Made by a program: the position numbers and the translations under genes. A DNA stretch of 64,000 nucleotides from the NCBI RefSeq assembly GCF_028687615.1, contig NZ_JAQTZU010000014.1, forward strand, positions 1-64,000, in the 5' to 3' direction. Positions 42,929 through 50,936 of the stretch are shown one piece after another. Under the pieces are notes generated by a model. That model was not told the origin of the DNA and did not search any database. It saw nothing but the letters and a program-made list of their open reading frames with translations. This stretch comes from Methylovulum sp. (GTDB lineage Bacteria; Pseudomonadota; Gammaproteobacteria; Methylococcales; Methylomonadaceae). Numbering within the stretch: position 1 is the stretch's first letter; the number at the start of each line of letters is the position of its first letter.

Positions 42929-43335
42929 TGGCTTTTAAAACCCAAGATGAAGGCGATGAGGTGATGGGCGAAATCAACGTCACGCCATTGGTCGATGTGA
43001 TGCTGGTATTGCTGGTGGTGTTCATCGTCACCGCGCCGCTGTTGACGAACGCCATCCATGTCAATTTGCCCAAAACTGCCGAGACCGCACCGCCCGAAGA
43101 AAAAGACCCCGTGTATGTGAGCGTGGATGCGTCCGGGAAAATCTTTATCGACAAAACCGAAATTCAACTGGAATCCTTTGAAAACGAGTTGAAAACGCGC
43201 AAGGCGGCTGACCCGGAAATCGCCCTCAATTTAAACGCAGATGATGGTGTGCAATACGGCATAGTCGCCAAAGTCATGTCATCCATTGAACGGTCTGGCA
43301 TCAGCAAGTTGTCAGTCCTGACCATAGCCCAGTAA
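42928..43335 (+). CDS. exbD: ExbD/TolR family protein
   Basis: 135 residues: cytoplasmic start with EVMGEINVTPLVDVMLVLLV (the Asp is the proton carrier), one membrane helix, and a periplasmic domain ending ISKLSVLTIAQ. Completes the TonB motor. A 129-bp gap precedes the receptor gene. Confidence 0.93.
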   Translation: MAFKTQDEGDEVMGEINVTPLVDVMLVLLVVFIVTAPLLTNAIHVNLPKTAETAPPEEKDPVYVSVDASGKIFIDKTEIQLESFENELKTRKAADPEIALNLNADDGVQYGIVAKVMSSIERSGISKLSVLTIAQ

Positions 43336-43464
43336 ATCCAAGGCCAAGCGGTAAAAATCAGCGGCTTTTTAAGCCGTATATGGGTTGCTTTGCGAAAAAT
43401 TTATGAAAACAACCAGTTTTGGCTGGAAAAACGACTTTACTTTTGACGATAAGAAGGAAACACA

Positions 43465-46221
43465 ATGAAACATCAAAACAACAGGCGACAGCCAAAGCAA
43501 GAGGTGGAACTATTGCTGGCAACGACAGAAATGCCTTCGACGTTAAATGCCGTTGTGCAAGTTTTAATTAACGGAGCGGGCAGATCTGTGAAGCTAGGTG
43601 GTGTCGCTGTGATTATTGCAGGGGCTGCTTTACTGTCACCGGATACCGGTTTTGCGGAAGAAAAAGCGGTTAATTACGGGCTGGAGTATGAAAACAGCCG
43701 TTTGCGGGAAGAATTGCTAAAAGCCAAACAAGAAAGCGAGCGTCTGAAAAAAGCCCTGACCGACAGCGGCAATGCCGCCGCTATCGGATCGCCAAGCACT
43801 GAATCCACAACACCTGTTGCGGTTGAAGCGAAGCCAGAGGAAGCCGCCACGACAGCGGAAGCGAAAAACAAAGACTATATCGAAGAACCCAAAAACCTGT
43901 CCGAAGTGGTGGTGACTTCACGTCGCAAAGAAGAAAAATTGCAAGAAGTGCCTATCCCTATCGCCGTCATTACCGGCGAAACCTTACGGCGGGACAATAT
44001 CGTCACGGTGCAGGATATGTCCCGGCGCGTCCCTAACTTAGGCGTCACCAGCACCAACGTCCGGCAAACCAGTATCGCCTTGCGCGGCTTGGGCAAAAAT
44101 AGCGGCAACGAGTCGATGGAATCTAGCGTCGGCGTCATGGTGGACAATGTCTGGTCATCCTGGGTGGGTTCGACGTGGACCAACTATGTGGATATAGACC
44201 ATGTCGAAGTCTTGCGCGGGCCGCAAGGCACGTTACAGGGCAAGAACAGTAACTTAGGGCTAATTAACGTCAACACCAAAACCCCGTCGTTCAAATCCGG
44301 GTATTACATTGATGGTTTTGCCGGGAACCGCGATTCACTGCAAGGCAAGGCATCGGCGACGGGTACGCTGTTGCCGGGCTTTTTGGCTTACCGCGCGTCT
44401 ATCTTTGTTGACCGCCGCGATGGTTTTGTCCAAAACCTGGATTCGCCTGTGACAGTCGGTAATGTCCAGGAAACCAATGCCTTGGGCGGACGTGTGCAAT
44501 TTTTGTTCACGCCTAGCGACACCGTGTCGGCGCGGATTATTGCCGACCGCTCATCGTCTACACAAACCATGAGCATCAATCCTTTGATGAACGATCCGGC
44601 CACTTTTGCTGACGGCACGGTGAGAACATCGTCTTTTACGACGCGCTTGAACCGTGACTGGTTTGACAATCTGCGCCATTCAGGCCAGCCACTAACGGTG
44701 ACTGGCGATCCTCGAAGAATCTCACAAAATGACCGCCAAGTATCACGCGGCGACCAGGAAGGGGTGTCGGGGGAAATCAACTGGGATGTAGGCTCACACA
44801 AATTGACCTCCATTTCGGCCTACCGTGATTCCTTGTTTGAACCGCATCATGACGGCGATGCCACGACCGCCGATATTCAGCATATTTCCGGCCTTACCGT
44901 GCAAAACCAGCAATGGACGCAGGAACTGCGCTTGACTTCCCAACAACCGGGGCCGATTGACTATCAGGTAGGTTTGTTCGGGATGCGCACTTCGGCGGAC
45001 ACCAATAACCAGCGTCTCTACGGTGCCGATGCCGGGGCTTTTTATGCCAAAACCAGCGATTACAAACTGTTGAATGCCGATCCTTTGGGCCGTCAAGTCA
45101 TGCGGGATTCGCTGAACCATGTCCTGCAAACGGGTTATTTGAACCCGGAAGTGACCAGCTTGGCGGCGTTTGGACAGGCTAACTGGCATATCACCGATAA
45201 GGCGACGTTGACTTTAGGTTTGCGGGAAACCTGGGAACATCGCGATAACAAAGGCAACAACGGTTACAGCGGCGGCGCAGATTTAAGCTATGCCTCCCAA
45301 GACCAACAAGCCGCCGCCTTGCGTATCCAACAAGCCGCGTTGGGCAAAATTCCAATTTGGTCGGCACCAAGACAAGGATTTGACCAAGACTCCCAAAACT
45401 GGCTGGTCAATCCCAGTTATAAAATCAACCAGGATGTCATGGTCTATTTCTCCGTGGCGGGCGGGCAAAAATCCGGCGCGGCACAATTTTCCAATTCCGA
45501 TGGCTCGATACAAAACGTCAATCCAGAAGATGTGATGGATTATGAATTGGGCATCAAGAGTTCGTGGTTCGACCGCAAATTGGCGGTCAACCTGAACCTG
45601 TACAACACCGACGTCGAAGGTTTCCAATCGCAATTGCAAGTGGTTGATACCACCACGCAGTCCGGTTTCAACACCATCTTGGGCAATATCAACGGTATCC
45701 GCTTACGCGGGATTGAGTTGGAAACTAACTGGTTGGCTTACAAAGGTTTGAGCCTGTTCATGAACGGTTCGTATAACAATGCTGTGTACACCGATTTTAA
45801 AAACGCGCCTTGCCCGGCTGAGCTAAACAATTCCGGCGCTTGCGACCAGACCGGTTTGCAAATACCCAACGCTCCCGAGTTTACCGCCAACTTTGGGGCG
45901 GATTATAAGCTGCCGTTTGGCTTGGGTTTATGGAACGATTTAGGTCTGCAATGGCATGCGTTCATCGTCAACAGTTATAAATCCAGGGCCAATTACAACG
46001 CCAGCCTCAGCGCGTCGGGTTGGCAAGATGCCTATCATGTCACCGATGCCGGACTGGGTGTCAGCAGCAAAAACGGTCAATACAACCTGGATCTGGTGGG
46101 GCGTAACGTCTTTGATACGATTTATCTGACCAACGCAGCTCAGTTTTCAAGCACTAGCGCACCGTCTGGCACTTACGGCGAAGCGCGTTACTTTGGTGTG
46201 CATTTCCGTACCAGTTTTTGA
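43465..46221 (+). CDS. TonB-dependent receptor with N-terminal coiled-coil extension
   Basis: 918 residues. The export signal is unusually deep (hydrophobic core GGVAVIIAGAALLSPDTGFA, residues about 46-65). A coiled coil follows (YENSRLREELLKAKQESERLKKAL, about 73-97) and an Ala/Glu/Thr linker, before the plug (LSEVVVTSRRKEEKLQEVPI is the TonB box region, about residue 148). Plug motifs VEVLRGPQGTLQGKNS and the beta-barrel with a C-terminal FGVHFRTSF are standard. The ligand is unknown; the cluster lacks siderophore genes. Confidence 0.9.
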   Translation: MKHQNNRRQPKQEVELLLATTEMPSTLNAVVQVLINGAGRSVKLGGVAVIIAGAALLSPDTGFAEEKAVNYGLEYENSRLREELLKAKQESERLKKALTDSGNAAAIGSPSTESTTPVAVEAKPEEAATTAEAKNKDYIEEPKNLSEVVVTSRRKEEKLQEVPIPIAVITGETLRRDNIVTVQDMSRRVPNLGVTSTNVRQTSIALRGLGKNSGNESMESSVGVMVDNVWSSWVGSTWTNYVDIDHVEVLRGPQGTLQGKNSNLGLINVNTKTPSFKSGYYIDGFAGNRDSLQGKASATGTLLPGFLAYRASIFVDRRDGFVQNLDSPVTVGNVQETNALGGRVQFLFTPSDTVSARIIADRSSSTQTMSINPLMNDPATFADGTVRTSSFTTRLNRDWFDNLRHSGQPLTVTGDPRRISQNDRQVSRGDQEGVSGEINWDVGSHKLTSISAYRDSLFEPHHDGDATTADIQHISGLTVQNQQWTQELRLTSQQPGPIDYQVGLFGMRTSADTNNQRLYGADAGAFYAKTSDYKLLNADPLGRQVMRDSLNHVLQTGYLNPEVTSLAAFGQANWHITDKATLTLGLRETWEHRDNKGNNGYSGGADLSYASQDQQAAALRIQQAALGKIPIWSAPRQGFDQDSQNWLVNPSYKINQDVMVYFSVAGGQKSGAAQFSNSDGSIQNVNPEDVMDYELGIKSSWFDRKLAVNLNLYNTDVEGFQSQLQVVDTTTQSGFNTILGNINGIRLRGIELETNWLAYKGLSLFMNGSYNNAVYTDFKNAPCPAELNNSGACDQTGLQIPNAPEFTANFGADYKLPFGLGLWNDLGLQWHAFIVNSYKSRANYNASLSASGWQDAYHVTDAGLGVSSKNGQYNLDLVGRNVFDTIYLTNAAQFSSTSAPSGTYGEARYFGVHFRTSF

Positions 46222-46237
46222 TGGTGGTGGTCCTTTC

Positions 46238-46264
46238 CCGCCTGCACAAACAGGCGGTTTTTTT
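46238..46264 (+). terminator. Factor-independent terminator after the receptor gene
   Basis: CCGCCTG, loop CACAAA, CAGGCGG and a T7 run, 17 bp after the receptor stop. Ends the tonB operon. Confidence 0.9.
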
Positions 46265-46286
46265 AGATAAAAATGGTTTGTAATGA

Positions 46287-46357
46287 CTAAGTACCCATGC
46301 AAATAATTTTTGTGCAAACCTGACAGGTTTTATGAAAACTTATGCGCGGGTACTTAG
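46287..46357. repeat. Nested palindrome with a half core
   Basis: Outer arms CTAAGTACCC (46287-46296) and GGGTACTTAG (46348-46357), perfect. Inside is AAACCTGACAGGTTT, one half of the 33-bp core (itself a palindrome). A different outer arm from every other copy. It lies between the terminator and the SMP-30 gene. Confidence 0.75.
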
Positions 46358-46395
46358 CATCTAGCGTTACTTTTAATTAAATCAGGAGATACATC

Positions 46396-47388
46396 ATGTT
46401 TACATCTGTATTTAAGAGGTCAATACCGGTCGCCGGTGCCTTTTTATTGGTCACTTCACTTTTGGCAATTGCTGAATCGGCTATTCCCGAAGACACCTTC
46501 ACGCCCGCCATTTCTGGGGTCACGGCGGGCGGGACACCTATCCATTTTATCAAGGATGGTTTCGATGGCACCGAAGGCCCGATTGCCGCCGTCGATGGCA
46601 GCGGCAGTGTGTTGTTCACCGAAACCAAAGCCAACCGCATCACCCGCATTGCACCCGATACCACGATTTCGACTTTCTTGGAAAATACTAACGGGGCCAA
46701 TGGCCTGGCATTCAACAGCAATGGCGAATTGTTTGCCGTGCAAACCCTGAAAACCAAAGTCGGCATCATTTACCCGCCAGGCAAGGAGAAAACCTTAAGC
46801 GAAAATTTTGAAGGCACGGCTTACCAACGCCCCAATGATTTGGTGCTGGCGAAAAACGGCGGCATTTATTTCACCGATAGCGGCACCCGCCCATCTAAAG
46901 AAAACCCTACGCCGCCCGCTTCCACGCCAGGTGTTTATTATATTGCCCCCGATGGCGAGGTGAAACGCCTAGCCAACGACATCAAACGACCTAACGGCAT
47001 CCAGCTCAGCACCGATGAAAAAGTCCTGTATGTCGCCAATACCGATGGCGAACACATCCTGGCCTACGATGTCACGGCGGATGGTTCTATCGGCACGAAA
47101 CGGAATTTCGCCAAGCTGGCGGGTTGGGGCAAAACTGAAACGGGCGACTGGGCTAGCGGTGCGGACGGCCTTGCCGTTGATGCTAAAGGCAGGCTCTATG
47201 TCGCCTCCAGTGCAGGTATTGAAGTGTTTGGCGACAAAGGCGATGCCTTAGGCGTTATCCCGCTGCCTAAAAAACCCCAAAACCTTGCTTTCGCGGGTAA
47301 GGACAAGAAAACCCTGTATGCCGTGGGGCGTGGTGCGGCTTATAAGATTGCCGTGCTGACACCGGGCTTTGATGGGCGGGTGAAATAA
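46396..47388 (+). CDS. Exported SMP-30/gluconolactonase-like beta-propeller
   Basis: 330 residues, signal peptide (RSIPVAGAFLLVTSLLAIAE). Six-bladed propeller with GTEGPIAAVDGSGSVLFTET, NGLAFNSNGELFAVQ, YQRPNDLVLAKNGGIYFTDS (metal-site Asn/Asp), KRPNGIQLSTDEKVLYVANT and ASGADGLAVDAKGRLYVA. These are the metal-site positions of SMP-30 lactonases. A role in hydrolysing sugar or aromatic lactones in the periplasm is likely. Next door is a dienelactone hydrolase. Confidence 0.88.
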   Translation: MFTSVFKRSIPVAGAFLLVTSLLAIAESAIPEDTFTPAISGVTAGGTPIHFIKDGFDGTEGPIAAVDGSGSVLFTETKANRITRIAPDTTISTFLENTNGANGLAFNSNGELFAVQTLKTKVGIIYPPGKEKTLSENFEGTAYQRPNDLVLAKNGGIYFTDSGTRPSKENPTPPASTPGVYYIAPDGEVKRLANDIKRPNGIQLSTDEKVLYVANTDGEHILAYDVTADGSIGTKRNFAKLAGWGKTETGDWASGADGLAVDAKGRLYVASSAGIEVFGDKGDALGVIPLPKKPQNLAFAGKDKKTLYAVGRGAAYKIAVLTPGFDGRVK

Positions 47389-47415
47389 GTTTGCGCCAGA
47401 CCTTTCAGGTGTTTA

Positions 47416-47674
47416 CTCGTTCCCAAGCCGGAGCTTCACTGCCCACAGTTAATGTTTTTTTACTTTCATTATCAATTGGATACGTCTTATGTAGGTTGGG
47501 TTAGCGATAGCGTAACCCAACAGCGTAGCGGTGTGCCGCCCAGATGCTGTCGGGTTACGCTATCGCTAACCCGACCTACGATGGAAATACCACTTAACAC
47601 AATCGTAACCATTTGATTATAAATATATATTTATTAACTTGTGGGCTGTGAAGCCGGAGCAGCTTGGGAACGAG
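47416..47674. repeat. CGTTCCCAAGC outer arms enclosing a REP pair
   Basis: Outer arms 47416-47446 (CTCGTTCCCAAGCCGGAGC to GCCCAC) and 47641-47674 (GTGGGC to GCTTGGGAACGAG) are inverted. Inside is a clean REP pair 47491-47579: GTAG-GTTGGGTTA-loop-TAACCCAAC and GTCGGGTTA-loop-TAACCCGAC-CTAC. This is one of several composite elements where a REP pair sits inside another repeat family. It fills the 342-bp gap before the hydrolase gene. Confidence 0.8.
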
Positions 47675-47730
47675 CGTGAAAGCCCCCTGAACGACTGAGA
47701 TATTTCTAAAACTACCGAAAGGAAACATCC

Positions 47731-48642
47731 ATGACCCGTAAAACAGCCAACGACTTTGACCCTGAAGTGCTAAAACTTTTTGACAAATATGTCCACGGCG
47801 ACATTTCGCGGCGCGGATTTTTAAGTTCCGCCGCAAAATTCACCGTGCTAGGCTTGGGCGCAGAGGGCTTGCTGGAAGCGTTGAACCCCAAATTTGCCCA
47901 AGCGCAGCAAATCGCCCCCGGCGATCCGCGCATCGTAGCGAAATATGTCGAATACGATTCTTCCGAAGGCAACGGCACCTTGCGTGGCTATCTGGTGCAA
48001 CCTGCTAAATCCACAGGCAAACTGCCGACCGTGCTGGTGATACACGAGAACCGTGGCTTGAACCCGCATATCGAAGATATAACCCGGCGGCTTGCGTTGG
48101 ACAATTTTATTGCCTTCGCGCCCGATGGTTTGGCTTCGTTAGGTGGCTATCCTGGTGATGAAGACAAAGCCCGCGAGCTGTTCCAAAAACTCGATAAAAC
48201 CAAATTGCAGGCCGATTTTATAAAGGCCGCCGAAGTCTTGAAACAGTTGCCCGACGGCAACGGCAAAGTCGGTGCGGTCGGTTTTTGCTATGGTGGCGGC
48301 ATCGTCAATTTCTTGGCGACACGGATACCCGATTTGGCGGCGGCCGTGCCGTTTTACGGCAGCCAACCCACCGCCGAAGAAACCGCAAAAATCAAAGCCC
48401 CGTTGCTGATCCATTATGCAGGTGTTGACGATCGTATCAATGCCGGTTGGCCTGCTTATGAAACCGCGTTGAAAGTGGCGGGGGTCAAATATGAAGCCTT
48501 CATTTATCCGGGTGTGCAGCATGGTTTCAACAACGACACCACGCCACGCTTCGACGAAGCGGCAGCCAAACTGGCTTGGGAGCGGACTATCCAATTTTTT
48601 AACGGGCATTTGCGTAGCCAACAGTTTATCAACGGTTTTTAA
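47731..48642 (+). CDS. Tat-exported dienelactone hydrolase family protein
   Basis: 303 residues. A twin-arginine type signal SRRGFLSSAAKFTVLGLGAE precedes an alpha/beta hydrolase. Catalytic Cys in VGFCYGGG, Asp in YAGVDDRINAGW, His in GVQHGFNND, with Glu in IHENRGLNP, the classic DLH set. Members cleave cyclic lactones from aromatic ring breakdown. Pairing with an exported SMP-30 lactonase suggests periplasmic lactone processing. Confidence 0.92.
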   Translation: MTRKTANDFDPEVLKLFDKYVHGDISRRGFLSSAAKFTVLGLGAEGLLEALNPKFAQAQQIAPGDPRIVAKYVEYDSSEGNGTLRGYLVQPAKSTGKLPTVLVIHENRGLNPHIEDITRRLALDNFIAFAPDGLASLGGYPGDEDKARELFQKLDKTKLQADFIKAAEVLKQLPDGNGKVGAVGFCYGGGIVNFLATRIPDLAAAVPFYGSQPTAEETAKIKAPLLIHYAGVDDRINAGWPAYETALKVAGVKYEAFIYPGVQHGFNNDTTPRFDEAAAKLAWERTIQFFNGHLRSQQFINGF

Positions 48643-48653
48643 GGGGGAATACG

Positions 48654-49358
48654 ATGAAAGTGACAGTGCGTATTTGGGATTTTCCCATCCGGCTATTTCA
48701 CTGGTTGCTGGTGCTTGCCGTCGTTGCGGCTTATGTCACCGCGACCCTGGGCGGCAATCTGATGGACTGGCACGGGCGCATCGGCTCATTCATCCTGGGT
48801 TTGCTGATTTTTCGGCTGATTTGGGGATTTATCGGCTCAACCTACGCCCGGTTCGGCAGTTTTTTGCCTACCTTGCCACGGTTGGCCGCTTATCTTAGAG
48901 GCCGTTGGTACGGCATCGGCCATAACCCGCTAGGCGCGTTGGCGGTGTTCGCCCTGCTCGCGGACTTGTCGCTGTTGGTCGGGACGGGTTTGTGCGCCAG
49001 TGATGATATTGCCTTTGAAGGGCCGTTTTACCAGTTGGTGGATGACGAGTCTTCACGGGACAAATTAAGCGGTCTGCATGTGCAGGCATTCAATTTTTTA
49101 TTGGTGCTGGTGGCGCTGCATATCGCGTCCATCGTTTTTTACCGCGTGGTAAAAAAAACCAACCTAGTTGTGCCGATGCTGACGGGCAAGAAAGAAGTGC
49201 CTAAAGCTTTGGCAACCACAGTAATAGGCGGTGGCGTGTTCCGTTTCTTGACCACTGTGATTATTTCCGGCGCGGTGGTTTGGGGTGTTTGGGAGGGCGT
49301 GGAAATTATCAAGCCCGTCGAAAGCGCGCCGGTGACGGCCACCCCGCCGAGTTTTTAA
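48654..49358 (+). CDS. Cytochrome b561 family protein (di-heme, four TM)
   Basis: 234 residues. TM1 with IRLFHWLLVLAVVAAYVTA, TM2 with DWHGRIGSFILGLLIFRLIW, TM3 with PLGALAVFALLADLSLLVGT, TM4 with LSGLHVQAFNFLLVLVALHI. The His residues in TM1, TM2 and TM4 are heme ligands. A fifth hydrophobic stretch near the C-terminus (FLTTVIISGAVVWGVWEGV) is extra. It passes electrons between quinone and a periplasmic partner, most likely the cytochrome c' encoded next. It starts 11 bp after the hydrolase. Confidence 0.9.
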   Translation: MKVTVRIWDFPIRLFHWLLVLAVVAAYVTATLGGNLMDWHGRIGSFILGLLIFRLIWGFIGSTYARFGSFLPTLPRLAAYLRGRWYGIGHNPLGALAVFALLADLSLLVGTGLCASDDIAFEGPFYQLVDDESSRDKLSGLHVQAFNFLLVLVALHIASIVFYRVVKKTNLVVPMLTGKKEVPKALATTVIGGGVFRFLTTVIISGAVVWGVWEGVEIIKPVESAPVTATPPSF

Positions 49359-49392
49359 AGCAATAATATTTTTAACCACTGAGGACTTAACC

Positions 49393-49854
49393 ATGAAAAC
49401 CAAACTGACCCTAGCCATTATCCTGGCAACCGCCACCACCGCCGCACTGGCCGGCCCGATAGAGGAACAAATCCGTTTCCGCCAATCGGCATATTCATTT
49501 TTGGGCTGGAACACCGGGAAAATCAAGAAACAAGTCGTCGATCATCCTGAAACCTTTAACAAAGACTATGTCGCCGCCGCCGCCAATGCCATCGCCGCCG
49601 TTGCCAATTCCGGCCTGGGCGAGCTTTATGGTGCCGGTACTGACCAAGGCACCGGCTGGAAAACCAGCCGCCTGAAACCGGAATTCTTCCAGAAAAAAGA
49701 TGAAGTGACAGTCGTCGCCAATAATTTTAATACCGCCGCCAACGAACTGGCAAAAATTGCAGCGACGGGCGATGTCAACGCAATCAAAACCCAGTTTGGC
49801 AAACTCGGTGAAACTTGCAAAGGTTGCCATGATTTAATCCGTATCAAGGAATAA
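49393..49854 (+). CDS. Cytochrome c prime
   Basis: 153 residues. Signal peptide TKLTLAIILATATTAALA, then IEEQIRFRQSAYSFLGWNTG, the four-helix bundle, and the C-terminal heme motif CKGCH (about 144-148), as in class II cytochromes c. In methylotrophs these bind NO or accept electrons from b561-type partners. AGGACTTAACC before ATG 49393. Confidence 0.93.
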   Translation: MKTKLTLAIILATATTAALAGPIEEQIRFRQSAYSFLGWNTGKIKKQVVDHPETFNKDYVAAAANAIAAVANSGLGELYGAGTDQGTGWKTSRLKPEFFQKKDEVTVVANNFNTAANELAKIAATGDVNAIKTQFGKLGETCKGCHDLIRIKE

Positions 49855-49864
49855 GACATTACTT

Positions 49865-49977
49865 AGGATTTGGTCAATATTAACTTCCTGATTTAAGACC
49901 TGGCAGGTTTCAAAAACCTGCTAGGTCTCTACGGTTTCGGCAATGACAGTTCGGGAAGTTATTTTTAACCAAATCCT
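49865..49977. repeat. 113-bp nested palindromic element, copy 2
   Basis: Outer arms 49865-49888 (AGGATTTGGTCAA to AACTTCC) and 49954-49977 (GGAAGTTATTTTTAACCAAA to TCCT), with the 33-bp core at 49896-49928 (AGACCTGGCAGGTTT, loop CAA, AAACCTGCTAGGTCT, one change). It matches copy 1 at 21464-21573 in arms, core and spacing. A decayed extra core (GGGTTTTGAAAACCTGTCC) follows at 49984-50012. Confidence 0.88.
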
Positions 49978-50045
49978 TAGGCCTGATGGGTTTTGAAAAC
50001 CTGTCCAGGTCCCCTGGGTCAACAACACATCGTCGGAGAAACCCC

Positions 50046-50792
50046 ATGCCCCCTTATCCTTACAGCCGCCGTGATTTTTTAGCCAACGCCTCCGGTGCCG
50101 CCCTGGTCGCTTTGGCATCAGATAGCCTAGCAGCGGAAGCAACACCGGAAACTCCCGCAACAACCGCGCTGGCTTCCGCTTTCACAACCGCGCACGAACC
50201 CAAACCTTTGCCGTTCAATCCGGCGAAACTGGATGGCATATCCGAAAAACTGATCCGCTCACATTGGGAAAACAATTACAGCGGCGCGGTAAAAGCCTTA
50301 AACACGGTAAAAAAACGCCTTGTTGTGGCCTTGGAAGATGCCGACACGCCGCCTTTCCTTTATAACGACCTCAAACGCGAACACCTGACGCGCACGGGTT
50401 CCGTGGTCTTGCACGAATTGTATTTCCACAATCTGGGCGGTTCCGGCAAAGCGGGCGAAACCCTTAAAAAAGCCCTGGCGGAGGCGTTCGGCAGCTACGA
50501 TGCGTGGGAAAAAGAATTCCGCCGCATCGGTGCAGGTTTGGGCGGCGGTTCAGGTTGGGTGGTGCTGGGCCATAATCTGCATACTGGCTTGCTGGAGAAT
50601 TATTGGCTGGCGGATCATCTGCATTCCCCCGCCGCGACTTTACCCATCCTGGTGATGGATATGTACGAACATGCTTACCAAATGGATTATGGCGCGGCGG
50701 CAACGCAATATGTCGATGCTTTTTTCCGTAACATTCAATGGGACGTGGCGGCGGTGAGATTGGAAAAAGCTTTGAAAATACAATCACTTTAA
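50046..50792 (+). CDS. Exported Fe/Mn superoxide dismutase family protein
   Basis: 248 residues from ATG 50046 (an in-frame start at 49986 lies inside the repeat). A twin-arginine signal YSRRDFLANASGAALVALAS precedes the SOD fold: LIRSHWENNYSGAVKALN, VVLHELYFHNLGG, GGGSGWVVLGHNLHTG and MDMYEHAYQMDYG, which give the usual His/His/Asp/His metal set. Export is unusual for Fe/Mn SODs, and the ligand region is typical but not identical to SodB. It closes the redox cluster. Confidence 0.88.
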   Translation: MPPYPYSRRDFLANASGAALVALASDSLAAEATPETPATTALASAFTTAHEPKPLPFNPAKLDGISEKLIRSHWENNYSGAVKALNTVKKRLVVALEDADTPPFLYNDLKREHLTRTGSVVLHELYFHNLGGSGKAGETLKKALAEAFGSYDAWEKEFRRIGAGLGGGSGWVVLGHNLHTGLLENYWLADHLHSPAATLPILVMDMYEHAYQMDYGAAATQYVDAFFRNIQWDVAAVRLEKALKIQSL

Positions 50793-50936
50793 TTTATTTG
50801 CTAATTTAATTCCCTACAGCTTTTAAAAAACCAGCATTGATTTCGGATAAACAGGGGTTTCCGGCTTTGAAAAATTGTATGGAGTTTTGCATGGTTCGGT
50901 TTCCGTTTTCCTCAAATTCTATGCAGGCTTCTTTTT

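Noticed and set aside
49986-50045. Upstream start for the superoxide dismutase gene
   Set aside because: The extra 20 codons lie in a decayed copy of the palindromic core and would place the twin-arginine signal inside the protein; ATG 50046 fits better.
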